From: Kitasatospora sp040298565
GTDB taxonomy: Bacteria; Actinomycetota; Actinomycetes; Streptomycetales; Streptomycetaceae
NCBI RefSeq assembly: GCF_040298565.1
Contig: NZ_JBEPAK010000004.1
Span: 1 to 64,000 of the forward strand
Direction of reading: 5' to 3'
Length of the DNA stretch: 64,000 nt
Positions 33,175 through 41,753 of this stretch are shown piece by piece (within the stretch, counting starts at the first letter, position 1; each line of letters starts with the position of its first letter). The notes beneath the pieces are model-generated. The model was not told the origin of the DNA, did no database searches, and was given only the letters and a program-made list of their open reading frames with translations. The position numbers and the translations under genes were made by a program.

Positions 33175-33774
33175 CTACCGCGGCGACGGGCAGAGGGTGG
33201 CGCGCAGCGCGTCGTTGATCTTCGCGGCGGTGTCGGGGCCGAAACCCTGCGGGTGGTCGGGCGAGGTGAAGTTCCGATCGGCCAGTTCGACCAGCTTCGC
33301 GGTGTCCTTGGGGAACTGGTACATCGACTGGCACTGCTTGCGCGCCTGTTCCACCGCCTGGTCGGGCTTGCCGCCGACGATCGCCGGGTCGATCGCGTTC
33401 AGTGCCGCCACGACCTTGCCGGTGGCGTCGGCGTCCGGCTTGGGGGGCAGCCCGGCGTCGGCGGGCGGCGCGGGCTTGGCCGGGGCCGAGGCGTCCGGGC
33501 CGGGCGCGGAGGCGCCGGGCGGGGAGCCGGCGGGCGCTCCGGTGGCACCGTCCGCGGCGCCGGTCCCCGACGGTGCGGGGGCTGCGGGTGTCGAGCCGGG
33601 CGAGGCGGGCGAGCCGCTCGAGGCGGCGGCCGCGGCGGCGGAGGTGGGGGCACCGGCCGCGGTGGTGGCTTTGTCCGAGCCTGCGCCCGATCCCGAGCTG
33701 GAGCAGGCAGCGAGGCTCACCGCGGCGAGTGCCGTGAGGGTGGCGGCGAGGAGACGAGTGCGCATGGGCGCCAC
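33175..33774 (-). CDS. Putative secreted lipoprotein, unknown function
   Basis: 199 residues. A signal sequence ends in lipobox SLAAC, predicting lipidation at Cys and extracytoplasmic anchoring. A Ser/Ala/Pro/Gly-rich spacer of about 90 residues leads to a C-terminal domain with Cys pair (KQCQSMYQF ... ATLCPSP). The GTG at 33774 is preferred because GAACAT lies six bases upstream in the leaderless pattern; ATG 33765 is the alternative. Not recognised. Confidence 0.7.
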   Translation of the reverse strand: MAPMRTRLLAATLTALAAVSLAACSSSGSGAGSDKATTAAGAPTSAAAAAASSGSPASPGSTPAAPAPSGTGAADGATGAPAGSPPGASAPGPDASAPAKPAPPADAGLPPKPDADATGKVVAALNAIDPAIVGGKPDQAVEQARKQCQSMYQFPKDTAKLVELADRNFTSPDHPQGFGPDTAAKINDALRATLCPSPR

Positions 33775-33853
33775 ACTGTCATGTTCGCGGCGCCGAAGGG
33801 AAGGCCCGCCGCCCGGCCGGGGGCGGCGGGCCCTGCCCGCGCGTACCGTCGGA

Positions 33854-34807
33854 TCAGGCGAGCCCGTTGGCCTTCAGCCAGTCCTCGGCCACCGTCGACG
33901 GGTCCTCCTTGTCGACCGCGACCCGCTTCATCAGCGCCGTCAGTCCGGCGGTGTCCAGCTTGGCCGACACCGCGTTCAGCGCCGCCGTCGCGGTGGCGTC
34001 CACACCCGCCTTGTTGACCAGCGGGGTGACGTTCTGCGCCCCGAAGACGTTCTTCGGGTCGGTCAGCGGGACGAGCTTGTACTGGACGATCTTCGGATCG
34101 GTGGTGAACACGTTGCCGACCTGGACGCCGCCGTCCTTGAGCGCGTTCGCCGTGGTGTCGGCGGTGGGCTTCCACTCCTTGAAGGTCAGCCCGTAGACGT
34201 CCTTGAACTGCTGCTCGCGGCGGGACTTGAACTCCGGCGGGCCGCCGATGGTGAACTCCCCGGCCTTGGCGGCGAGGTCGGAGATGCTCTTGAGGTTGTA
34301 CTTGTCGGCGGTCTCCTGCGTGACGCTGAGCGAGTCCTTGTCCTCGGCGGGGGAGGAGTCGAGGATGCCCAGCGAGGCGGGCAGCGCCTTGGCCAGTGCC
34401 GCGTTCACGTCCTGGGTGGTGACGGCGGTGGCCCGGGAGTCCAGGTAGGCGAGCAGCGCTCCGTTGTACTCCGGCAGGACGGTCAGGTTGCCGCTCTGCA
34501 GCTGGCCGTAGAGCACCTCGCGGCTGCCGATGTTGAACTTCTCCTGGACCTTGACGCCCTTGGCCTTGAGCGCCCGCGAGTAGATCGAGCCGAGCAGGAC
34601 GTTCTCCGGGAAGTTCGCCGAGCCGACCACGACCGTCGAGCCGGAGCCGCCACCGGCCCCGGTGGCGCCGGCGCCCGCCGCGGAGCTCGAACCGCCGCCG
34701 AGCGGGTTGCTGCTGCTGGAGGAGGAGCCGCAGGCCGTGGCGCCCAGGGCGAGCGCGGCGAGGGTGGCGAGGAGGACGGCGCGCCGGCCTCTCTTCATCG
34801 TCGACAT
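33854..34807 (-). CDS. opuCC: Osmoprotectant ABC transporter substrate-binding lipoprotein
   Basis: 317 residues. Lipoprotein signal ending ATAC, Ser/Gly-rich linker, then an OpuAC/ProX-type periplasmic-binding fold: VVVGSANFPENVLLGSIYSRAL, VLPEYNGALLAYLD, DSLSVTQETADKYNL, VGNVFTTDPKI. It binds glycine betaine, choline or similar compatible solutes for the permeases encoded just upstream. Start ATG 34807 with AAGGAC. Last gene of the ATPase-permease-permease-SBP operon. Confidence 0.9.
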   Translation of the reverse strand: MSTMKRGRRAVLLATLAALALGATACGSSSSSSNPLGGGSSSAAGAGATGAGGGSGSTVVVGSANFPENVLLGSIYSRALKAKGVKVQEKFNIGSREVLYGQLQSGNLTVLPEYNGALLAYLDSRATAVTTQDVNAALAKALPASLGILDSSPAEDKDSLSVTQETADKYNLKSISDLAAKAGEFTIGGPPEFKSRREQQFKDVYGLTFKEWKPTADTTANALKDGGVQVGNVFTTDPKIVQYKLVPLTDPKNVFGAQNVTPLVNKAGVDATATAALNAVSAKLDTAGLTALMKRVAVDKEDPSTVAEDWLKANGLA

Positions 34808-34847
34808 GGTGACAGTTGTCCTTCCGGAGCGGATGGGGAGGAGGGCC

Positions 34848-35525
34848 TCAACGGGCCTGGCGTTGGGCGCGCACCCCGGGCGGGAGCGCGAACCGGGCCA
34901 GCAGGGCGAAGAACAGCTGGGCGCCGACCGCCAGCAGCACCACCAGCAGGGCGCCGCCCACGGTCACCGCGTACTGGCGGGTGGCCAGGCCGTCGATCAC
35001 GTAGCGGCCGAGGCCGCCGAGGCCGACGTAGGCGGCCACCGTGGCGGTCGCGATCACCTGGACGGTCGCGGTGCGGAAGCCCGCGAGCAGGGTCGGCGCC
35101 CCCGAGGGCAGGCAGACCTGGAAGAGCACCTGCGGGTGGGTCAGCCCGATGCCGCGTGCGGCGTCCCGGACGTCCGGGTCGGTGCCCCGCACGCCCTCGA
35201 CGGCCGCCACCAGAAGCGGTGGGGCGGCGAGCGCCACCAGCGGGACCAGCACGGCGGTGTCGCCGACCCCGGCGAGCAGCACCGCCAGCGTCACCAGGCC
35301 GAGCGTGGGCAGCGCACGGGCGGCGCCGGCCAGCGCGGTGACGGCGGTGACGCCGCGTCCGGTGTAGCCGATCAGCAGACCGAGCGGCACCGCCAGCAGG
35401 GCGGCGAAGAGCAGGGCCTCGCCGGAGAGCAGCAGGTGCTCGCTCACCCGGTGCACGATCGAGTCCGGGCCGCTGCGGCGGTCCGGGGCGGAGAAGAAGT
35501 CGCTCAGCCAGTCGAGCCAGTTCAC
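34848..35525 (-). CDS. opuCD: Osmoprotectant ABC transporter permease 2
   Basis: 225 residues, five to six helices. The GTG start overlaps the upstream permease stop (GTGA). The inner-membrane coupling loop is recognisable as DVRDAARGIGLTHPQVLFQVCLP, and the GLGGLGRYVIDGL stretch is typical of OpuCB/CD permeases. Forms a heterodimeric channel with the other permease. Confidence 0.9.
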   Translation of the reverse strand: MNWLDWLSDFFSAPDRRSGPDSIVHRVSEHLLLSGEALLFAALLAVPLGLLIGYTGRGVTAVTALAGAARALPTLGLVTLAVLLAGVGDTAVLVPLVALAAPPLLVAAVEGVRGTDPDVRDAARGIGLTHPQVLFQVCLPSGAPTLLAGFRTATVQVIATATVAAYVGLGGLGRYVIDGLATRQYAVTVGGALLVVLLAVGAQLFFALLARFALPPGVRAQRQAR

Positions 35526-36190
35526 GAGCCCGCCCCCTTCTCCCGGACGGCCCACGGCGCGAGCAGCCGCCGCGCGGCCACCAGCAGCAGGTCGACGGCC
35601 AGCGCGAGCACGGCGATCAACACGATGCCCGCCACGATCGGGGTCGGGAAGGTCCGCTGGAAGCCGTCGATGAACAGGTAGCCGAGGCCGCCGCGCCCGA
35701 CCAGCGCGCCGACGCTGGCCAGCGAGATGCTGGACACCGCGGCGACCCGCAGCCCGGCGATCAGGTACGGCGTGGCGGCCGGCAGTTCGACCGCGGTCAG
35801 CCGGTGCCACGGCCCGTAGCCCATCGCGGTGGCCGCCTGCCGGACGGCCTCGGGCACGGCGCGCAGCCCGTCCACGGTGGTCGGCAGCAGCACGGCGAGG
35901 GCGTAGAAGGTGAGCGGGATCATCACGGTGGCCTGGGTGGCGAGCCCGGTGTACGGGATCAGCACCACGAACACGGCCAGCGAGGGGAGTGCGTAGACGA
36001 TGTTGAAGACGGCGGAGAGCGGCTGGTACAGCCGGGGGAACCGGGCGCAGGCCAGACCGAGCGGGACGGCCAGCAGCAGGCCGATCAGGACGGGCACCAG
36101 GGCGATCAGGGCGTGGTCGGCGAGCAGGTGCCCGAGGTAGCCGAGGTGGTCGCCGATCCAGTACCAGCGGACGATCGGTTCATCGTCCAC
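35522..36190 (-). CDS. opuCB: Osmoprotectant ABC transporter permease 1
   Basis: 222 residues, five to six helices. Coupling loop AVRQAATAMGYGPWHRLTAVELP and GRGGLGYLFIDGFQR are typical. The GTG 36190 start overlaps the end of the ATPase gene by 11 bases, so the genes are translated in sequence. Imports compatible solute together with the ATPase and binding protein. Confidence 0.9.
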   Translation of the reverse strand: MDDEPIVRWYWIGDHLGYLGHLLADHALIALVPVLIGLLLAVPLGLACARFPRLYQPLSAVFNIVYALPSLAVFVVLIPYTGLATQATVMIPLTFYALAVLLPTTVDGLRAVPEAVRQAATAMGYGPWHRLTAVELPAATPYLIAGLRVAAVSSISLASVGALVGRGGLGYLFIDGFQRTFPTPIVAGIVLIAVLALAVDLLLVAARRLLAPWAVREKGAGS

Positions 36191-37274
36191 CGTCGGCTCC
36201 GTCCGTCCCGATGTCCTTCCGGGCGGCGCCCTCGGGCCGGTCGGCGGGGGCGAGCGCGGCGAGGATCGCCTCGCGGTTCGCGGTGCCCACCGCCCGGCCC
36301 TCGGCGTCCAGCGCCACCGCGACCCCGGCCGGTGAGAGCACGGCGGCGTCCAGGGCGGTGCGCAGGGTGTCGCGGTCCGGGTGGTAGGCGGCCACCGGCT
36401 GCAGGCCGGCGGTGACGGCGCCGCGGTCGATCCAGCCGATCGGGCGGAGCTCGTCGTCCAGGGTCAACTCCCAGCCGTCGTACCGGACGGCCTCGCCCAG
36501 CGGGCGCAGCCGGACGTCGCTCGCGGGGCGCAGCCCCAGACCGCGCAGGCCCCGGTCGCGGCCGAGGAAGGCGGCGACGCCGTCGTCGGCGGGGGCGGTG
36601 AGCAGGGTGTGGGGGTCGGCCAGCTGGGCGATCCGGCCGTGCTCGCGCAGCACCACGACCTGGTCGCCGAGCCGGACGGCCTCCTCGATGTCGTGGGTCA
36701 CGAACAGCACCGTCTTGTGCAGTTCGGACTGCAGCCGCAGCAGTTCCTCCTGGAGCCCGGCCCGCACCACCGGGTCGACCGCGCTGAACGGCTCGTCCAT
36801 CAGCAGCACCGGCGGGTCGGCGGCCAGCGCGCGGGCCACGCCGACGCGTTGCTGCTGACCCCCGGAGAGCTGGAACGGATAGCGCTTGGCGGTCTCCGGG
36901 GCGAGCCCGACCAGTTCGAGCAGTTCCGCGGCCCGGGCGCGGGCCTTCTTGCGGTCCCAGCCGAGGAGGTAGGGGACGGTGGCGATGTTGTCGATCACCT
37001 TGCGGTGCGGGAAGAGCCCGGCCTGCTGGATCACGTACCCGATGCCGCGGCGCAGCTTGGCGGGCTCCAGGCCGGCGACGTCGGCACCGTCCAGCAGGAC
37101 CCGGCCCGAGGTGGGCTCGATCATCCGGTTGACCATGCGCAGCAGCGTGGTCTTGCCGCAGCCGGACGGTCCGACCAGGACGGTTATCCGACCGGTGGGG
37201 ACCTCCAGGTCCAGGCCCTCGACGGCGATGGTGCCGTCGGGGTGGCGCTTGCCGGCGCCGTCGAATCTGATCAC
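36180..37274 (-). CDS. opuCA: Osmoprotectant ABC transporter ATPase with CBS-like tail
   Basis: 364 residues. Walker A GPSGCGKTT, Q-loop IQQAGLFPH, ABC signature LSGGQQQRVG, Walker B VLLMDEPFSAVD and H-loop VTHD. The C-terminal 120 residues (ending in GRAVGTANREAILAAL) look like the CBS region that senses ionic strength in OpuA-type ATPases. The GTG at 37274 is chosen because GAGGAAA precedes it; upstream reading to 37538 is low-complexity Arg/Pro/Thr. First gene of the operon. Confidence 0.92.
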   Translation of the reverse strand: MIRFDGAGKRHPDGTIAVEGLDLEVPTGRITVLVGPSGCGKTTLLRMVNRMIEPTSGRVLLDGADVAGLEPAKLRRGIGYVIQQAGLFPHRKVIDNIATVPYLLGWDRKKARARAAELLELVGLAPETAKRYPFQLSGGQQQRVGVARALAADPPVLLMDEPFSAVDPVVRAGLQEELLRLQSELHKTVLFVTHDIEEAVRLGDQVVVLREHGRIAQLADPHTLLTAPADDGVAAFLGRDRGLRGLGLRPASDVRLRPLGEAVRYDGWELTLDDELRPIGWIDRGAVTAGLQPVAAYHPDRDTLRTALDAAVLSPAGVAVALDAEGRAVGTANREAILAALAPADRPEGAARKDIGTDGADGGR

Positions 37275-37714
37275 GGGGTGTTTCCTCGTCAGGGCGCCCC
37301 GGGGTGGCGGCGTCTGTGTCGTTCGGTCGTTCGGTCTGTGTCGTTCGGTCGGGCCGTGTGCTCGGGCCGAGGGGTCGGGCTGGTCGGTCGGGGTCGTACG
37401 GTCGGGTCGTTCGGTTGGCGGCGGCTCCGACCGCCCGGGCGTTCTTCCGCCCGCGTGGCTGCCCAGCTTCAGACCGGCGGAAACTCTGATCAGACTATGA
37501 CCTGCGTCATCTCCTGTCCGTGATTTACCGTACGGCACACGCCGTCGAGCCCGGGTCGGCCTCGGCCCGGCACCGGATCCAGCCCGGATCGAGCCGTTCT
37601 CCGCCGCGCCGACGGCCAGTCAGTTCACCTCGGGGCGAGCCCCGCGACGGGCTGCCGATCCGCTCGGCCGCACCCCGGTCCCCGACGGCCGCCCGCCCCG
37701 GCAGCCGCCGGCCC
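37275..37714. other. opu upstream region with GTTCGGTC repeats
   Basis: 440 gene-free bases. TCTGTGTCGTTCGGTCG occurs twice (37313-37329, 37335-37351), and GTTCGGT words recur to 37415. An AT-richer patch at 37485-37535 holds a minus-strand TAGTCT that could be the -10 of the opu operon. The rest is featureless. Confidence 0.45.
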
Positions 37715-38101
37715 TCAGCCGCCGGGGCGGGTCGGCAGTCCGGCGGCCGCCCAGCCGACGAAGCCGCCGTCCAGGTCGGTCGCCCGGAGCAGCCCCAGCT
37801 CGCGCAGCGAGGCGGCGGCCAGGCTGGAGGCGTAGCCCTCGGAGCAGACCACGATCACCTCGATGTCGTAACCCGTGGCCTCGGGGATGCGGTGACTGCC
37901 CGTCGGGTCGAGCCGCCACTCCAGGACGTTGCGCTCGATGACCAGCGAGCCGGGGATCTCGCCCTCGGCCGCCCGCTGCGCCGCGGGGCGGATGTCCACC
38001 AGCAGCGCGCCCCGCAACTGCGCCTGGTGCGCCTCCCGGGCCTGCGGGCGGTGGACGCCCTCCCGGGCCCGTGCCACCAGGTCGTCGATCGTGGTCACCA
38101 C
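37715..38101 (-). CDS. Rhodanese-like sulfurtransferase
   Basis: 128 residues, a single rhodanese domain: LLVDIRPAAQR, then IPGSLVIERNVLEWRLDP, and the active loop VVCSEGYASS with catalytic Cys. Transfers sulfane sulfur to cyanide or another thiophile. The GTG at 38101 has AGGAAGGA eight bases upstream; GTG 38098 is the alternative. It overlaps the cysteine dioxygenase stop, linking it to thiol catabolism. Confidence 0.88.
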   Translation of the reverse strand: MVTTIDDLVARAREGVHRPQAREAHQAQLRGALLVDIRPAAQRAAEGEIPGSLVIERNVLEWRLDPTGSHRIPEATGYDIEVIVVCSEGYASSLAAASLRELGLLRATDLDGGFVGWAAAGLPTRPGG

Positions 38102-38610
38102 TGCTCCGGTCCTTCCTGCGAGGTGCGGACGAGCCCGCCGGCCCGCAGATCGTAGTGCGCCATGGAGCTGAGCGGGGGCGAGTAGGCGTGCAGGGTGACG
38201 GCCGGTCCGGAGGCGGTGTTGCGGACGTCGTGCACGTACTCCGGGCCGAAGGCGCGGGCCGTGCCGGCCGGGACCCGGCGGATCAGCAGGCCCTGGTCCG
38301 GGCCGCCGAGGGACAGCTCCTCCAACTCGCCGAGGGCGACGGTGAACGCGCCGCGCGAGCCGCCGTGGTCGTGGAAGCCGGTGGACTGCCCGGGCAGCCA
38401 GCTGATCAGCCACACCTCGTGGTCGGCCTCCGCCACCAGGCGCCGGTACCAGCGCTCCTCGGTGGAGAGCCGGACCAGGTGGATCCACCGCTCGGGCTGC
38501 TCGGCCAGCTCGCGGACGATGCCGCGCAGGGCCCGCGGGCTCAGCGGGTCGTCGGTGGGCGGTGTCCCGGTGGCGGGGGCCGGGGTCTCGGGGGCGAGGG
38601 GCAGGCTCAT
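38095..38610 (-). CDS. Cysteine dioxygenase
   Basis: 171 residues, cupin fold. Iron ligands in GFHDHGGSRGAFTVALG and EYVHDVRN; length matches bacterial type I cysteine dioxygenases. Oxidises cysteine to cysteine sulfinate. ATG 38610 follows GAGGAC. Lies downstream of a Cys-containing leader peptide and overlaps the rhodanese gene, so cysteine level probably sets expression of the pair. Confidence 0.9.
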   Translation of the reverse strand: MSLPLAPETPAPATGTPPTDDPLSPRALRGIVRELAEQPERWIHLVRLSTEERWYRRLVAEADHEVWLISWLPGQSTGFHDHGGSRGAFTVALGELEELSLGGPDQGLLIRRVPAGTARAFGPEYVHDVRNTASGPAVTLHAYSPPLSSMAHYDLRAGGLVRTSQEGPEQW

Positions 38611-38728
38611 GGGGCGTCCTCGGGTGCGGCGGGAACGTCGGCGGGGTGCGCCCGGTCCGCGGCGGTGGTGGCGGGTGCCGGTGGTGGCGGGTGCCGGTGG
38701 CGGTGCGGCCCGGCGGGGGCGGGTCGGC

Positions 38729-38744
38729 GGTGCCACCCGGCACC
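38729..38744 (-). promoter_or_regulatory. possible attenuator hairpin
   Basis: GGTGCC-ACCC-GGCACC forms a six-base stem with a four-base loop in the 249-base gap between leader peptide and cysteine dioxygenase. Nearby, GGTGGCGGGTGCC is directly repeated. Candidate part of an attenuation mechanism only. Confidence 0.3.
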
Positions 38745-38859
38745 ACCGGGCACGGCGCGCGGTTGCCGTCGGGCGGGCGGGAGTCAGAACTGCGGGTACG
38801 GGTGCGCGGCGCGGGCCCTGGCGGACGTCACAGGGCGGGACCGGCGGGAAGGGGCAGGG

Positions 38860-38937
38860 TCAACAGGCACAGATGGAACTCGCCTGGCGTCGCAGGTCGA
38901 CGTGCAGGCGGCAGACCAGAGTGGTGCCCGATTCCAT
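38860..38937 (-). CDS. Cysteine leader peptide (sulfur-metabolism type)
   Basis: 25 residues, beginning MESGTTLV, then CRLHVDLRRQ and ending SSICAC, with Cys at positions 9, 23 and 25. It closely resembles the short RLHVDL(C/R)R leader peptides found before sulfur-metabolism operons in streptomycetes. A minus-strand -35 TTGACT (38969-38974), 18-base spacer and -10 AAGGAT (38945-38950) end seven bases before its ATG, so translation is probably leaderless. Polycysteine leaderless short ORFs act as cysteine-responsive attenuators in mycobacteria; here the target would be cysteine dioxygenase-rhodanese. Confidence 0.75.
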   Translation of the reverse strand: MESGTTLVCRLHVDLRRQASSICAC

Positions 38938-38944
38938 GCACCGG

Positions 38945-38974
38945 ATCCTTTCCGAGCACGTCGGAGGAAGTCAA
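38945..38974 (-). promoter_or_regulatory. promoter of the cysteine leader peptide
   Basis: TTGACT (38969-38974) and AAGGAT (38945-38950), 18 bases apart, directly before the leader ATG at 38937. AAAGGATCC could alternatively be read as a ribosome site. Confidence 0.5.
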
Positions 38975-39388
38975 GCCGGGACACCGGCTTGTTGCAGCCC
39001 GTTCATCCTCGGCCCGGCGGCCCGGCGGCCCGGCGGCCCGGCGGCCGGCGTCCGGCTCCCGGCTCCCGGCGCCCGGTGGCGCGGCCCGGCCGCCGTCGCT
39101 CGGACGAGCAGGGAGCGCCGCCCATGAGTGAGAAGCGCACCAGCGGGGTAGATGAGCCTTTCATCCCACCCACGACCGCCCGCGTGTCCGCGTAACGAGA
39201 TCGCCCCAGACGCGTTACCGCCGACGTATTGTCAGGCCACCGAAGCCCGGCCTACCGTCGACAGACCGCTTTCTACGCACGTAGACCGGCTGTGGTCCCC
39301 GCGCGGGACCGCAGGTGAGACCCGCCCCGTCAACCCTCAGACCGCGGGCCCGGCCCTCCGGCCGGACCGCGCAGTTGCGGAGGTACCC
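38975..39388. other. intergenic region before the pyrimidine operon
   Basis: Contains four CCCGGCGG-type repeats at 39010-39050, a possible 23-codon ORF (39124-39195, MSEKRTSGVDEPF, GGGAG upstream) of doubtful reality, and the palindrome TCTACG-CA-CGTAGA at 39272-39285 in an AT-richer patch. Confidence 0.4.
39272..39285. promoter_or_regulatory. palindrome upstream of the pyrimidine-degradation operon
   Basis: TCTACG-CA-CGTAGA, a perfect six-base inverted repeat about 105 bases before the amidohydrolase ATG; a partial copy (CCTACCGTCGAC) lies at 39251-39262. Candidate operator for a catabolic regulator not encoded in the window. Confidence 0.35.
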
Positions 39389-40231
39389 ATGTCGCAGATC
39401 GTCCGTGCCGCGCTCGTCCAGACCCGCTGGACCGGCGACCAGGAGAGCATGATCGCACTCCACGAGCGGTACGCCCGCGAGGCCGCCGCCCAGGGCGCGA
39501 AGATCATCGGCTTCCAGGAGGTCTTCAACTCCCCGTACTTCTGTCAGGTGCAGGAGCCCGAGCACTACCGCTGGGCCGAGGCCGTCCCCGACGGCCCGAC
39601 CGTGCGCCGGATGCGGGACCTCGCCCGTGAACTCGGCCTGGTCGTCGTGGTGCCGATCTACGAGGAGGAGCAGACCGGCGTCTACTACAACACCGCCGCG
39701 GTGATCGACGCGGACGGGAGCTACCTCGGCAAGTACCGCAAGCACCACATCCCGCAGGTCAAGGGCTTCTGGGAGAAGTACTACTTCAAGCCCGGCAACC
39801 TCGGCTGGCCCGTCTTCGACACCGCCGTCGGCAAGGTCGGCGTCTACATCTGCTACGACCGCCACTTCCCCGAGGGCTGGCGCGCCCTGGGCCTGGCCGG
39901 CGCGCAGATCGTCTACAACCCCTCCGCCACCAGCCGCGGCCTCTCCGCCTACCTGTGGCAGCTCGAACAGCCCGCCGCCGCCGTCGCCAACGAGTACTTC
40001 GTCGCCGCCATCAACCGCGTCGGCACCGAGGAGTACGGCGACAACGACTTCTACGGCACGTCCTACTTCGTCGACCCGCGCGGCCAGTTCGTCGGCGACG
40101 TCGCCTCCGACAAGGAGGAGGAACTCGTCGTCCGCGACCTCGACCTCGACCTGATCGAACAGGTCCGCCAACAGTGGCAGTTCTACCGCGACCGCCGCCC
40201 CGACGCCTACGGACCGCTCGCCGAGGCCTGA
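39389..40231 (+). CDS. Beta-ureidopropionase-type carbon-nitrogen hydrolase
   Basis: 280 residues, nitrilase superfamily. Catalytic Glu in GFQEVFNSPYFC, Lys in GKYRKHHIPQ and Cys in VGVYICYDRHFPEGWR form the Glu-Lys-Cys triad. In reductive pyrimidine degradation it hydrolyses N-carbamoyl-beta-alanine to beta-alanine, CO2 and ammonia. ATG 39389 follows GGAGGT. First of four genes in this unit; hydantoinase follows by 11 bases. Confidence 0.9.
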   Translation: MSQIVRAALVQTRWTGDQESMIALHERYAREAAAQGAKIIGFQEVFNSPYFCQVQEPEHYRWAEAVPDGPTVRRMRDLARELGLVVVVPIYEEEQTGVYYNTAAVIDADGSYLGKYRKHHIPQVKGFWEKYYFKPGNLGWPVFDTAVGKVGVYICYDRHFPEGWRALGLAGAQIVYNPSATSRGLSAYLWQLEQPAAAVANEYFVAAINRVGTEEYGDNDFYGTSYFVDPRGQFVGDVASDKEEELVVRDLDLDLIEQVRQQWQFYRDRRPDAYGPLAEA

Positions 40232-40242
40232 GGAGCACCGCG

Positions 40243-41673
40243 ATGACCACCCGCGACCCGCACCAGCGCACCGTCATCCGCGGCGGCCTCGTCATCACCG
40301 CCACCGACGAGCTCCACGCCGACGTCCTGATCGAGGGCGAGCGCATCGCCGCCCTGGCGGCCACCGGCAGCGCGGCCGCCGGGGCCTGGACCGCCGACAC
40401 CGTCATCGACGCCACCGGCCACTACGTCATCCCGGGCGGCGTCGACGCCCACACCCACATGGAACTGCCCTTCGGCGGCACCGCGGCCTCCGACACCTTC
40501 GAGACCGGCACCCGCGCCGCCGCCTGGGGCGGCACCACCACCATCGTGGACTTCGCCGTCCAACCCGTCGGCGGCTCACTGCGCGAGGGCCTGGACACCT
40601 GGCACGCCAAGGCCGAGGGCAACTGCGCGATCGACTACGCCTTCCACACCATCGTCTCCGACGTCAACGACGCCGTCCTCAAGGAGATGGACGCGCTCGT
40701 CGACTCCGGCGAGTCCACCTCCTTCAAGCTGTTCATGGCCTACCCCGGCGTCTTCTACAGCGACGACGGCCGCATCCTGCGCGCCATGCAGCGCGGTGCC
40801 GCCAACGGCGGGCTGATCATGATGCACGCGGAGAACGGCATCGCCATCGACGTCCTGGTCGAACAGGCCCTCGCCGCCGGGCGCACCGCCCCCCGCTACC
40901 ACGGCGAGGTCCGCCGCGAGCTGCTGGAGGCCGAGGCCACCCACCGGGCGATCAAGCTGGCCCAGGTCGCCGGCAGCCCGCTGTACGTGGTGCATGTCTC
41001 CGCCGCCTCCGCCCTGGAGGAACTCGCCCGGGCCCGCGACACCGGGCTCAACGTCTTCGGCGAGACCTGCCCCCAGTACCTCTTCCTCTCCACCGACAAC
41101 CTCGCCGAGGAGGGCGCGGACGGCTTCGAGGGCGCCAAGTACGTGTGCAGCACGCCGCTGCGGCCCCGCGAGCACCAGGCGGCGCTCTGGCGCGGACTGC
41201 GCACCAACGACCTCCAGGTGGTCTCCACCGACCACTGCCCGTTCTGCTACGTCGGCCAGAAGGAGCTCGGTCGCGGCGACTTCTCGAAGATCCCCAACGG
41301 CCTCCCCGGCGTGGAGAACCGGATGGACCTGCTCCACCAGGCCGTGGTGGACGGGCACATCGGCCGGCGCCGCTGGATCGAGATCGCCTGCACCACCCCG
41401 GCCCGGATGTTCGGCCTGTACCCGCGCAAGGGCACCGTCGCCCCGGGCGCCGACGCCGACCTGGTGGTCTACGACCCCACCGCGGTGCAGACCGTCTCCG
41501 CCGCCACCCACCACATGAACGTGGACTACTCGGCCTACGAGGGCCGCCGACTGACCGGCCGGGCCCGGACGGTGCTCTCGCGCGGCACCGTCGTCCTCGA
41601 CGGCGGCCGCTGGCTCGGCCGCGCCGGGCACGGCGCCTTCCTGCGCCGCGACACCTGCCAGTACCTGACCTGA
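40243..41673 (+). CDS. hydA: Dihydropyrimidinase/hydantoinase
   Basis: 476 residues, amidohydrolase fold. Metal motif GGVDAHTHMELPFGG, the carbamylated-Lys region STSFKLFMAYPGVFYSD, HAENG, YVVHVSAASA and STDHCPF with the last metal Asp. Hydrolyses dihydrouracil/dihydrothymine or hydantoins to the N-carbamoyl acids used by the upstream enzyme. ATG 40243 follows AGGAG. Confidence 0.92.
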   Translation: MTTRDPHQRTVIRGGLVITATDELHADVLIEGERIAALAATGSAAAGAWTADTVIDATGHYVIPGGVDAHTHMELPFGGTAASDTFETGTRAAAWGGTTTIVDFAVQPVGGSLREGLDTWHAKAEGNCAIDYAFHTIVSDVNDAVLKEMDALVDSGESTSFKLFMAYPGVFYSDDGRILRAMQRGAANGGLIMMHAENGIAIDVLVEQALAAGRTAPRYHGEVRRELLEAEATHRAIKLAQVAGSPLYVVHVSAASALEELARARDTGLNVFGETCPQYLFLSTDNLAEEGADGFEGAKYVCSTPLRPREHQAALWRGLRTNDLQVVSTDHCPFCYVGQKELGRGDFSKIPNGLPGVENRMDLLHQAVVDGHIGRRRWIEIACTTPARMFGLYPRKGTVAPGADADLVVYDPTAVQTVSAATHHMNVDYSAYEGRRLTGRARTVLSRGTVVLDGGRWLGRAGHGAFLRRDTCQYLT

Positions 41674-41753
41674 CCTGACCCCCTCCCCTCCCGCCCCGGG
41701 GCCGCGCGGTGCGCGCCGGCCCCGGGCGCCCTCCCCACCCCTCCGGAGCACCC

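Noticed and set aside
38784..38984. 66-residue minus-strand ORF overlapping the leader peptide
   Set aside because: It is in another frame to the leader, has no ribosome site and looks like a GC-skew shadow; the 25-codon leader has family-like sequence and a promoter.
39124..39195. 23-codon ORF MSEKRTSGVDEPF before the pyrimidine operon
   Set aside because: It has a fair ribosome site, but contains codons unusual for this genome and no recognisable family; left as a remark only.
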